DNA of 64,000 nucleotides from Aquimarina sp. AU474 (GTDB taxonomy: Bacteria; Bacteroidota; Bacteroidia; Flavobacteriales; Flavobacteriaceae). Of this stretch, positions 46,813 to 55,396 are shown piece after piece. The notes beneath the pieces were generated by a model. That model saw only the letters and a list, made by a program, of their open reading frames with translations, ran no database searches and was not told the origin of the DNA. Positions within the stretch are counted from its first letter, which is position 1; the number at the start of each line of letters is the position of its first letter. The stretch lies in contig NZ_OMPE01000003.1 in NCBI RefSeq assembly GCF_900312815.1, positions 62,001-126,000 on the forward strand, read 5' to 3'. A program made the position numbers and the translations under genes.

Positions 46813-47592
46813 TTATAATTTTAGGCTATTGTTTAATCTACGAAGTCTAATAGCGGTAAGTACTTTTTTTGTATATAAAGGAAAGTCTGCATTTTGAATC
46901 CAACCAAAATACCCCGGTTCTTCATCCATTACTTTTTCTACCAATTTCCCTTTATGCTTCCCAAAAGAAAAAACTTCTTTCCCATTATCATCAAAAGCTA
47001 TAAAGCCTGCAAAATCTGCAAATTGTTTTCTAGAACTAAACTCAGACAAAAATTTAATATCATTTTCAAGTTCGGGATATTTATCTAATTGAGATTTTAG
47101 TACTTCATAAGTTGCAATAGTGTCGGCTTCGGCAGAATGCGCGTTCTCCAAGCTTTTATCACAATAGAAGGTATAAGCAGCCGATAAGGTTCTTTTTTCC
47201 ATTTTATGATAAATAGTTTGCACATCAACTGCTACCGTGTTTTTCATATCAAAATCAAAACCAGTCCTAAGTAATTCCTCTGCTAATAATGGAATATCAA
47301 ATCTATTAGAGTTAAATCCTCCCAAATCACAACCTTTTATCATTTCGCTAACCGCGGTAGCTATCTGCTTAAATGTAGGTTCATTTGCGATTTTTGCGTC
47401 ATCAATACCATGCACAGCAGTAGTTTCGGCAGGAATTGGCATTTCAGGATTTACCAGCCAAGTTTTACTTTCCTGTGTACCATTTGGGAAAATTTTGAGA
47501 ATAGAAATTTCTACGATACGATCCTTAGAAATATTTACCCCGGTAGTTTCAAGATCGAAAAAACATATCGGTTTTTTTAAATTAAGCTCCAT
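46813..47592 (-). CDS. DEDDh 3'-5' exonuclease with ExoX-like C-terminal tail
   Basis: 259 aa. The DnaQ/PolC-type exonuclease domain has FFDLETTGVN (D13, E15), DLGGFNSNRFD and NAHSAEAD (His and Asp of motif III), so the catalytic set is complete. A C-terminal segment (about 208-255: FSFGKHKGKLVEKVMDEEPGYFGWI) resembles the DUF3820/ExoX tail found in the small gene at 11956. Role: DNA repair or RNA degradation. First gene of the run to cinA. Confidence 0.9.
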   Translation of the reverse strand: MELNLKKPICFFDLETTGVNISKDRIVEISILKIFPNGTQESKTWLVNPEMPIPAETTAVHGIDDAKIANEPTFKQIATAVSEMIKGCDLGGFNSNRFDIPLLAEELLRTGFDFDMKNTVAVDVQTIYHKMEKRTLSAAYTFYCDKSLENAHSAEADTIATYEVLKSQLDKYPELENDIKFLSEFSSRKQFADFAGFIAFDDNGKEVFSFGKHKGKLVEKVMDEEPGYFGWIQNADFPLYTKKVLTAIRLRRLNNSLKL

Positions 47593-47673
47593 AAATTGAT
47601 TGTGTGATACTCAAAGATAACAGCTATTCTTTAACATTCTTATAGCTAAACTCTATTTTAACATTTGTAAAAC

Positions 47674-48360
47674 TTATACGACCTTCTTAACGAATACATT
47701 ATCTGCAAATTTTCTGGTTACAGTTTCAATAACATCATTAAATTGTATACGAATCGACTTATCAAATTCACGTACTTCGAGGACCCTTATTTCGCTACTT
47801 AATGCCAGGCCAATTTCGGAAACATATTTTAAAAAACTAACAGACCCGTCATTAACAGCTACCAATTCACATACATCACCATCCAATAAAGAAGATAACG
47901 TTATTTTTGGCAAAACAGAGTACTCCCCATTAGCATTAGGAATAAGTTCTCCATGAGGATCATTTTTAGGATAATCCATAAATCGATCTAATTCATCTAT
48001 CAATTTCCGAGATTTTATATGTTCCAATTGCTCGGCCACATCATGTACTTCATCCCAAGTAAAATTGAGGTATTTACATAAAAAAGTCTCCCATAATCTA
48101 TGTTTCCTAATTAATCTTACAGCTATAGATCTACCTTCCTCAGTTAGATCCAATTTACCATACTTCTCACTAATTACATATTCTTTAGCTTTCAGCTTTT
48201 TAATCATATTATTAGTAGAAGCAGGAGAAACCTTTAAATATTCAGCCAATTGATTATTCCCTACTTTGGTAGCATTATCCTCTACAAGCAGCTGAAACAG
48301 CGCTTTTAGATAATCCTCTTCACTTTTTGTTAAATTATTCAAATTTAATTTGTTAGTCAT
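47674..48360 (-). CDS. DtxR/MntR-family metal-dependent repressor
   Basis: 228 aa from the ATG at 48360 (MTNKLNLNNLTKSEEDYLKAL); a TTG 36 bases upstream is unlikely. An N-terminal winged HTH (NNQLAEYLKVSPASTNNMIK), a dimerisation/metal domain (WETFLCKYLNFTWDEVHDVAEQLEHI, then a DRFMDYPKNDPHGELIP, the family core) and a C-terminal SH3-like FeoA domain. It binds Mn or Fe and represses uptake genes. It is divergent from the metal-transport locus, whose promoter it would control. Confidence 0.93.
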   Translation of the reverse strand: MTNKLNLNNLTKSEEDYLKALFQLLVEDNATKVGNNQLAEYLKVSPASTNNMIKKLKAKEYVISEKYGKLDLTEEGRSIAVRLIRKHRLWETFLCKYLNFTWDEVHDVAEQLEHIKSRKLIDELDRFMDYPKNDPHGELIPNANGEYSVLPKITLSSLLDGDVCELVAVNDGSVSFLKYVSEIGLALSSEIRVLEVREFDKSIRIQFNDVIETVTRKFADNVFVKKVV

Positions 48361-48393
48361 AGCTAACTTTTTTAGTTTTGCAGCATTAATAAA

Positions 48394-48401
48394 CAAAAAT
48401 A
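48394..48401 (-). promoter_or_regulatory. Candidate -7 box of the DtxR-type gene
   Basis: On the minus strand TATTTTTG, which fits TAnnTTTG, about 34 bases before the ATG at 48360; no matching TTG upstream. Confidence 0.35.
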
Positions 48402-48651
48402 CTAAACCTAATGAAATTATATAGTATAAACGTATTTACTTTTTTACGTTGGCTAAATTGCAGTTTAAATTTCAAAAAACTAATTACCCTAATGTAAAAA
48501 GAAATACAAAGTAACGCAGTCATCAATTACTCTCATTTAAATAAATCAAAATCTAAACTGGAAATAATTTAAAAATCAAATTAATTAAAATAACATCTCG
48601 ACATTATTTTAATTGTTTGTTTTTGATTTTAGACCCGAAAGTCAATAATTA

Positions 48652-50892
48652 ATGCAAATTAAATTTTTATTCATACTATTATTAACCCTACAAGTAATTA
48701 CGGGTCAAGAAACCGGAAACATAAAAGGTGTTGTAACACTAGACAACAATCTTATTCTAGGAGCTGATGTTTATTTAAAATTTAATACCACCATTGGAAC
48801 AGCTACCGATATAGATGGAAAATACAATTTGAACAGTATTCCTGTGGGTGAACACATCATCTATTTTACTTATGTTGGTGCAAATACTACACAGAAAAAA
48901 GTTATCATTAAACCTAATGAAACTACTGCCTTAGATATCAATCTAACATCTAACGTTAATTTAGAAGAAGTAATTGTTTCTGTACCTGGATCTAGGCTTC
49001 AAAAAGATTTAGTGGTTAATGTATCTAAACAAAAACTAGCAGATATAAACTATGCTACATCCAATAGTCTTGCTGAAAGTATTACTAATATTATTGGAAT
49101 ATCACAAAATAGTACTGGTAATAGTATAGGAAAACCCGTAATTCGAGGTTTAACAAGTAACAGAGTAGTAACCTACGCACAAGGAACCAGAATTGAAAAT
49201 CAGCAATGGGGAGGCGAACACGGCCTAGGTGTAAGTAGTACAGGAGTTAAAAGTATTGAAGTAATCAAAGGACCAGCCTCACTCTTATACGGTTCTGATG
49301 CGATTGGAGGCGTTCTTTATTTTCTAGATGAAGATTTTACCAAGAAAAGCATTGAAGGTACTATAGAAACGGGATATTTTACAAATACTCAAACAAGTCA
49401 AAGCAGGGGTGGTATTAAATCTCGGATTAACGATTTTAAAGCAAATGTATTTTTAGGATATACATCAGCAGGAGATTACACCCTTCCTGAAGATGCACAA
49501 AGTACCGGGAATAGAGTTTTTAACACACGTTTTGACGAAAAAACTGCTAAAATAGTTCTTGGGTTAGACAAAGAAAATTATCAGTTAAAACTTTCTTATA
49601 GTTATTTAAACAATTTTTTCGGAATCCCAGATAATCCTAATGGCACACCTTTTACGAATGATTTTTCTAGAGATTTCGTTTTACCATTTCAAGATGTCAC
49701 CCAGCATAATGTTTCATTAGAAAATAATTTTCGATTATCTAAAGCCAAAATAGATTTGATATTGGGATACGCAGAAAATGATAGGCAAGAATTTAATGAA
49801 ATAGAAAGCCAACCCGATTTACATCTAAATTTGGATGTATTAAGCTATAACATAAAGGCCTCTGATTTCATTCAGTCATCTAAGTTTGATATGACCATTG
49901 GTGCTCAAGGACTGTTTCAAAATAATGAAAACCGTGGCACCGTTTTTTTAATTCCTGATGGTAGTAGTACAGAAAATGGAGTCTTTGGTTTATTCAACTA
50001 TACTATTTCAGACAATTTAAGATTACAATCGGGACTTCGTTTTGATAGTAAAACCGTTAAAGCCGAAAGTGTCGAGATAGATGGTGAGATTAATTTTGCA
50101 AATTTTAATGAAACTTATAACACCCTAAATTACTCTTTTGGCGCCAAATACGATATTAGTGATTTTTCTTTCAGGTTTAATATCGCTTCGGGATATAGAG
50201 CTCCAAATGTGTCAGAATTGCTTTCAAATGGAGAGCATGGCGGAATTGGAAGAATAGAAGTTGGAGATCAAAATCTGAATAGTGAGTCTGCAACGCAATT
50301 TGATTTTGCCATCAATTATGAAACTAGTGAATTAAAAATCATAATCAATCCTTTTTTAAACAGTATTAACGATTATATCTTTATTTCCCCAACAGGAGAA
50401 AGAGGAGAAGATAACCTTCCTATTTTCGCATATTTACAGGAAGACGCTACTTTATACGGAGGAGAGTTTAGTCTAAATTATCACCCCGTACAATTGCCTA
50501 AGTTGACTTTGCAAACCGGAGCAGCACTAACCTTTGGGGATGACAGTTCTAATAGCCCTTTACCATTAATCCCTCCAGTTAATTTTAATAGTCGCATTTC
50601 TTATGATTTTGACCTAGGCTCTGATTTTAAATTAAATACAGCATATATTCAAATGCAAAATTATCTTGAACAAAATAGAGTTACACAAGAAGAATTACCA
50701 AACGATGCATACTCTTTAATTGATTTTGGATTTGGAGCTTCTTATAAATCATTACAATTTAATTTTACCGTTAAAAATTTATTCGATGCAGAATATACCG
50801 ACCACCTATCATTGTTAAAAACGTTTATTGATGGATTTGTAATTCCAAATCCGGGTCGAGATTTTGTATTTAACCTAAAATATGATTTTTAG
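48652..50892 (+). CDS. TonB-dependent outer-membrane receptor (metal uptake)
   Basis: 746 aa with signal peptide (1-18, ends VITGQ). A CarboxypepD_reg domain (24-105) is followed by a plug (RLQKDLVVNVSKQKL through IEVIKGPASLLYGSDAIGG) and a 22-strand barrel ending in a C-terminal Phe. Its position between a DtxR regulator and an Mn/Zn ABC importer implies transport of a divalent-metal complex; specificity is inferred, not proven. The binding lipoprotein follows after 68 bases. Confidence 0.92.
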   Translation: MQIKFLFILLLTLQVITGQETGNIKGVVTLDNNLILGADVYLKFNTTIGTATDIDGKYNLNSIPVGEHIIYFTYVGANTTQKKVIIKPNETTALDINLTSNVNLEEVIVSVPGSRLQKDLVVNVSKQKLADINYATSNSLAESITNIIGISQNSTGNSIGKPVIRGLTSNRVVTYAQGTRIENQQWGGEHGLGVSSTGVKSIEVIKGPASLLYGSDAIGGVLYFLDEDFTKKSIEGTIETGYFTNTQTSQSRGGIKSRINDFKANVFLGYTSAGDYTLPEDAQSTGNRVFNTRFDEKTAKIVLGLDKENYQLKLSYSYLNNFFGIPDNPNGTPFTNDFSRDFVLPFQDVTQHNVSLENNFRLSKAKIDLILGYAENDRQEFNEIESQPDLHLNLDVLSYNIKASDFIQSSKFDMTIGAQGLFQNNENRGTVFLIPDGSSTENGVFGLFNYTISDNLRLQSGLRFDSKTVKAESVEIDGEINFANFNETYNTLNYSFGAKYDISDFSFRFNIASGYRAPNVSELLSNGEHGGIGRIEVGDQNLNSESATQFDFAINYETSELKIIINPFLNSINDYIFISPTGERGEDNLPIFAYLQEDATLYGGEFSLNYHPVQLPKLTLQTGAALTFGDDSSNSPLPLIPPVNFNSRISYDFDLGSDFKLNTAYIQMQNYLEQNRVTQEELPNDAYSLIDFGFGASYKSLQFNFTVKNLFDAEYTDHLSLLKTFIDGFVIPNPGRDFVFNLKYDF

Positions 50893-50960
50893 TTCCTTAT
50901 TTTGTTATTTAGTTTTTTTAATATTGAAAAGAATAAAAATCGATCAAAAATATATAGTAA

Positions 50961-51875
50961 ATGAAAAAAATCTTAATCCTATTCACGGTATCTCTCCTCC
51001 TATTTTCATGTAAAGAAGAAAAAAAGAGTGAAAACCAAAAACTGAATGTAGTAACTACTACATCAATGATAACAGATCTAGTTAAAAACATTGGTGGAGA
51101 TGCTATAGAAGTTAATGGTTTAATGGGTAGTGGTGTTGACCCACACTTATATAAGGCCAGTGAAGGAGATGTTAATAAATTGGTGAATGCAAATGTTATT
51201 TTCTACAATGGCTTACATCTGGAGGGAAAACTTGTCGAGGTATTCGAAAAAATGGAGCACCAAGATATTAAAACGATTGCCGTAGGAGAAAGCTTAGACA
51301 AAAATACCTTGATCGGTTCTGACTATTTCGCATCTAATTATGATCCGCATATATGGTTCAGCGTTGATAATTGGAAAATCATTACCTCATTTGTAATCAA
51401 AACTCTAAAAGAAATTGATCCAAAAAATGCAGAGCTTTTTGAAGCGAACGGAAAAGAGTATCTTAACAAACTTAATACTCTAAATACTAAACTAGAAAAT
51501 ATCATAGTTACTTTACCAAAAGAAAAAAGAATTTTGGTAACTGCTCATGATGCGTTTAGTTATTTTGGAAAAGCATATAGTTTTGATGTAGTTGGTTTAC
51601 AAGGATTATCAACAGCAACAGAAGCAGGGGTGCAAGACGTACAGAAATTAGCTAATTTTATAATCGAAAAAGAAGTAAAAGCCATTTTTGTAGAAACGTC
51701 TGTTCCTAAAAGAACAATTGAAGCATTACAAGCTGCTGTAAAATCAAAAGATCATGAGGTTACCATTGGAGGCACGTTATTTTCTGATGCCCTAGGGAAT
51801 CCAGGAACAAATGAAGGTACGTATATTGGTATGTTTGAGTATAATGTGAATACTATAGTAAATGCTTTAAAATAA
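50961..51875 (+). CDS. Metal ABC transporter, substrate-binding lipoprotein (TroA/ZnuA-type)
   Basis: 304 aa. Lipobox LFSC, C17 lipidated, then an acidic/basic linker. Cluster A-I fold with metal ligands [12 protein letters not shown] (His), NGLHLEGK (His), [10 protein letters not shown] and [10 protein letters not shown] (His and Asp region), and [14 protein letters not shown]. It has no His-rich loop, which fits Mn or Fe rather than Zn specialists, but this does not settle the metal. Its stop overlaps the ATPase start by 1 base. Confidence 0.95.
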   Translation: MKKILILFTVSLLLFSCKEEKKSENQKLNVVTTTSMITDLVKNIGGDAIEVNGLMGSGVDPHLYKASEGDVNKLVNANVIFYNGLHLEGKLVEVFEKMEHQDIKTIAVGESLDKNTLIGSDYFASNYDPHIWFSVDNWKIITSFVIKTLKEIDPKNAELFEANGKEYLNKLNTLNTKLENIIVTLPKEKRILVTAHDAFSYFGKAYSFDVVGLQGLSTATEAGVQDVQKLANFIIEKEVKAIFVETSVPKRTIEALQAAVKSKDHEVTIGGTLFSDALGNPGTNEGTYIGMFEYNVNTIVNALK

Positions 51876-52612
51876 TGAGTGAAAAAATTGCCGTTCAGAT
51901 AGATGACCTTACTGTAGCATACAACTACAAACCTGTACTATGGGATATTGACTTGGCAATTCCTGAGGGGGTTCTTATGGCTATTGTAGGTCCAAATGGA
52001 GCAGGGAAATCTACATTGATCAAATCTATTTTAGACATTATCAAACCTATCGCAGGTAGTATTCAAATCTATGGAAAACCCTACAAAAAGCAGCGATCTC
52101 TAGTAGCTTACGTACCTCAAAAAGGAAGTGTTGATTGGGACTTTCCTACCACTGCTCTAGATGTTGTTATGATGGGTACATATGGTAGTCTTGGCTGGAT
52201 AAAAAGACCAGGGCGAAAACAAAAAAAAGCCGCCCTTGAAGCTCTTGAAAAAGTTGGGATGCTCGCTTTTAAAAGTAGGCAAATTAGCCAGTTATCTGGA
52301 GGGCAACAACAACGTATCTTTTTGGCCAGAGCTTTGGTTCAAAATGCATCTATATATTTTATGGATGAACCTTTTCAAGGCGTTGATGCGACTACAGAAA
52401 AAGCTATTATCAACATCCTAAAAGAACTTCGAAAAGCTGGAAAAACAGTAATAGTAGTACATCATGATTTACAAACTGTTCCAGAATATTTTGATTGGGT
52501 TACCTTCTTAAATGTAAAAAAGATAGCGACAGGGCCCGTTAAAGATATTTTTAACGATGATAACCTTACCAAAACATATGGTATTAATTACAAAGTTAGT
52601 GTACAACAATAA
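51875..52612 (+). CDS. Metal ABC transporter, ATP-binding protein
   Basis: 245 aa. Walker [11 protein letters not shown]-loop [15 protein letters not shown], signature LSGGQQQR, Walker [11 protein letters not shown] and H-loop VVHHDL. The sequence around the Q-loop ([11 protein letters not shown]) is typical of the Mn/Zn/Fe chelate ATPases. Starts at an ATG overlapping the previous stop and is followed by the first permease after 5 bases. Confidence 0.96.
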   Translation: MSEKIAVQIDDLTVAYNYKPVLWDIDLAIPEGVLMAIVGPNGAGKSTLIKSILDIIKPIAGSIQIYGKPYKKQRSLVAYVPQKGSVDWDFPTTALDVVMMGTYGSLGWIKRPGRKQKKAALEALEKVGMLAFKSRQISQLSGGQQQRIFLARALVQNASIYFMDEPFQGVDATTEKAIINILKELRKAGKTVIVVHHDLQTVPEYFDWVTFLNVKKIATGPVKDIFNDDNLTKTYGINYKVSVQQ

Positions 52613-52617
52613 TTCGA

Positions 52618-53748
52618 ATGGATTTAAAAGAATACATTGATCTCGTCTTTACTGACTATACCTTGAGAACAATCACCTTGGGTACTGCCGTTTTGGGAGC
52701 AATATGCGGAATGTTAGGCAGTTTTGCTGTATTGCGTAAGCAAAGCCTTTTGGGAGACGCGATATCTCATGCAGCTTTACCGGGTATAGCTATAGCCTTC
52801 CTTATCATTGGTACGAAAAACAGTTCTATATTTCTTCTTGGTGCTTTAATCAGTGGTTTAATAGGAACCTTTTGGATTCGAGGGATCACCAGTAAAACTC
52901 ACCTTAAATCGGATACCGCATTAGGGCTTATTTTATCACTTTTTTTTGGTTTCGGGATGCTCCTATTGACTTACATTCAAAAAAAACCAAATGCCAATCA
53001 AGCTGGACTTGAGAGTTATCTTTTTGGGCAGGCCGCCACATTACTAGAATCTGATGTATGGCTTATGGTTATTGTTACTGCAATTAGTTTAATTATTTTA
53101 TTGCTTTTCTGGAAAGAACTAAAACTATTACTTTTTGATGCTGATTACACCAAAACACTAGGCTTTAATATTAAGTTTTTGGATATTTTGATCACAACAT
53201 TTATTGTTATTGCAATTGTATTGGGTTTACAAACTGTTGGTGTCGTCCTTATGAGCGCAATGCTTTTAGCACCGGCAGCAGCAGCAAGACAATGGACCAA
53301 TAACTTAGCAGTAATGGTATTCTTAGCTGCCGTTTTTGGCGCTTTTTCTGGGGTATTTGGTACAGCCATCAGTGCCAGTCACAATAATTTATCTACAGGT
53401 CCCGTAATTGTACTAGTAGCAGGTGTTTTTGTTCTTTTTTCTTTTATTTTCTCACCTGGACGTGGTTTATTATTTAGAGAAATACGTTTTAGAAAAAACA
53501 GAAACGATTTACAATTACATAAAACATTATCCTTTATGTACAATATTGCGAGTACTCACGAGAACATAGCGCATCCACATGCTATCAAAATCTTGAACAA
53601 TTTTCAAGGGTTTACGCGAAAATCACTTCAAAAGTTAGAAGATAAAAACTATGTGAAAATCGAAGGGAATATGTGGTCTATGACCGAATCGGGTTATCAT
53701 ACCGCAGCAAATCTATATGATCAATTAATCAAAGAAGAAGATGAGTAA
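52618..53748 (+). CDS. Metal ABC permease 1 with a C-terminal winged-helix tail
   Basis: 376 aa. Eight or nine helices of the ABC-3 family cover residues about 15-280 (LRKQSLLGDAISHAALPGIAIAF is the family EAA-like segment). From about 295 the chain leaves the membrane and reads as a DtxR-type HTH: LSFMYNIASTHENIAHPHAIKI, LNNFQGFTRKSLQKLEDKNYVK and MTESGYHTAANLY. Its stop overlaps the start of permease 2 by 8 bases. Confidence 0.92.
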   Translation: MDLKEYIDLVFTDYTLRTITLGTAVLGAICGMLGSFAVLRKQSLLGDAISHAALPGIAIAFLIIGTKNSSIFLLGALISGLIGTFWIRGITSKTHLKSDTALGLILSLFFGFGMLLLTYIQKKPNANQAGLESYLFGQAATLLESDVWLMVIVTAISLIILLLFWKELKLLLFDADYTKTLGFNIKFLDILITTFIVIAIVLGLQTVGVVLMSAMLLAPAAAARQWTNNLAVMVFLAAVFGAFSGVFGTAISASHNNLSTGPVIVLVAGVFVLFSFIFSPGRGLLFREIRFRKNRNDLQLHKTLSFMYNIASTHENIAHPHAIKILNNFQGFTRKSLQKLEDKNYVKIEGNMWSMTESGYHTAANLYDQLIKEEDE

Positions 53749-54901
53749 TGCACAAATTGAAATACAACTAATTGCCAGTCTGGTTGCGATTGCTTGTGCC
53801 ATCCCGGGTACTTTTTTGGTGTTACGCAAAATGGCACTAATTACTGATGCTATCAGTCATTCTATTTTACCGGGAATCGTTGTTGGTTTTTTTATCACGC
53901 ATGATTTATCATCCCCTCTATTAATTATAATGGCAGCGGCTAGCGGAGTACTTACGGTTGTACTGGTAGAGTTTATTCAAAAAACAGGATTAGTAAAAGA
54001 AGACACTGCAATTGGATTGGTGTTTCCAGCATTATTTAGTATTGGGATTATACTAATTGCCCAAAATGCCAATGATGTTCATCTAGACGTCGATGCTGTA
54101 TTGCTCGGTGAACTTGCATTTGCCCCTTTTGATAGATTTATGATCTCTGGTATAGACATGGGACCAAAATCTCTTTGGATTATCGGATCAATTCTCATTA
54201 TCACCTTAGGATTATTATTTGCATTTTTTAAAGAACTAAAAGTAAGTACGTTTGATGCTGGTCTTGCATCTGCCTTGGGATTATCTCCCGTAATAATGCA
54301 TTATGGACTGATGACTGTTTCATCGATTACCACTGTAGGGGCTTTTGATGCCGTAGGAGCTATATTAGTTATTGCCTTAATGATAGCTCCGGCAGCAACC
54401 GCTTACCTATTAACAAATGACCTCAAGAAAATGCTCTTATTGGCTGTTACCTTTGGAGTGGGAAGTGCCATTTCTGGATATTGGATGGCTCACGCCCTAG
54501 ATACCTCTATCTCTGGATCCATGACAACAGTATTAGGGATAGTTTTTTTGATAGTATATTTATTTGCTCCTAACAAAGGATTATTCTCAGTGCTTTATCG
54601 ACAACGACAACAGCGTATTGAGGTATCTTTGCTTACATTTCTTCTTCATTTAGGAAATCATAAGGAAGAAGAAGAGAGACATGTAAAACACCTTAATGAA
54701 CATATTAACTGGCAAAAAGTACAATCCAAATCTGTATTAGATTTAGCTCTTAAAAACAATATGATCTCTATAAATAATGACATTGTCTCTTTAACAAAGA
54801 AAGGTAAAAAATTTACTACCGAAGCTATTGACTATATTGTTACTAATAAGAATTCTGAAATTGAAAATATGAAAGATCGTTTCTTTTTGTTTAGAGGTTA
54901 A
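53741..54901 (+). CDS. Metal ABC permease 2 with a C-terminal helical/HTH-like tail
   Basis: 386 aa. ABC-3 permease fold (LRKMALITDAISHSILPGIVVGF, MTVSSITTVGAFDAVGAILVIALMIAPAA). After about residue 285 comes a cytoplasmic tail with EVSLLTFLLHLGNHKEEEERHV, LDLALKNNMISINNDIVSLTKKGKKFTTEAID, resembling a winged helix but more degenerate than in permease 1. Together with permease 1 it would form a heterodimeric channel. Confidence 0.9.
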   Translation: MSNAQIEIQLIASLVAIACAIPGTFLVLRKMALITDAISHSILPGIVVGFFITHDLSSPLLIIMAAASGVLTVVLVEFIQKTGLVKEDTAIGLVFPALFSIGIILIAQNANDVHLDVDAVLLGELAFAPFDRFMISGIDMGPKSLWIIGSILIITLGLLFAFFKELKVSTFDAGLASALGLSPVIMHYGLMTVSSITTVGAFDAVGAILVIALMIAPAATAYLLTNDLKKMLLLAVTFGVGSAISGYWMAHALDTSISGSMTTVLGIVFLIVYLFAPNKGLFSVLYRQRQQRIEVSLLTFLLHLGNHKEEEERHVKHLNEHINWQKVQSKSVLDLALKNNMISINNDIVSLTKKGKKFTTEAIDYIVTNKNSEIENMKDRFFLFRG

Positions 54902-54922
54902 ACAAGTACTTTTACTTTATAT

Positions 54923-55312
54923 ATGATAATTTTGATATCCATAAAAAAGAACTTTACGCTAGTACTTCTTTTTATGTTCTTATCCAATATCATGACCTTT
55001 ACTCAAGATAAGCCAGTTCGATTGGTCGAAGAAAAATTAAAAAAAAGAACCATTTTACACGTTCAAAATGATACTGATTATGAAAAAAGCGTGTTCCTGA
55101 AAGTAAATCCAACTGGTTATCGCAGGAGTGCCCAACGACCTATCATAAAAAAAATTCCTCCAAAAAGCAAGGTTCAAATGCTCATTCTTATTCCGTTAAC
55201 AGACGTAGAGTCATATTACACGTACAACCTTATTGTAAATGATCAACTCGAAACCATAGATATAGATCGTGGTAAAAAAACAGTAAAAAAAGACACTATA
55301 TTACCCAATTAA
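54923..55312 (+). CDS. Small exported hypothetical protein
   Basis: 129 aa. Signal peptide about 1-28 (KKNFTLVLLFMFLSNIMTFTQ). The rest is basic, beta-rich and has no recognised family: RTILHVQNDTDYEKSVFLKV, KKIPPKSKVQMLILIPL and YYTYNLIVND. It lies 21 bases after permease 2 on the same strand, so it may be the sixth gene of the metal operon. It is not an obvious metal binder (few His, no Cys). Confidence 0.65.
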   Translation: MIILISIKKNFTLVLLFMFLSNIMTFTQDKPVRLVEEKLKKRTILHVQNDTDYEKSVFLKVNPTGYRRSAQRPIIKKIPPKSKVQMLILIPLTDVESYYTYNLIVNDQLETIDIDRGKKTVKKDTILPN

Positions 55313-55341
55313 AATTACTCGCTGTAAAAACTATCAAACAA

Positions 55342-55371
55342 CAAAAGAATCCCCAAATAGGAATTCTTTTA
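55342..55371. terminator. Imperfect hairpin terminator
   Basis: AAAAGAAT / ATTCTTTT arms around a CC/GG-rich centre, between the convergent small exported gene and the TAP-like peptidase. Confidence 0.55.
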
Positions 55372-55396
55372 TCTGTTAGAATAAAACATTAAATTA

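Noticed and set aside
47237..47599. 120-codon plus-strand frame inside the exonuclease gene
   Set aside because: Antisense shadow; the exonuclease motifs are complete on the other strand.
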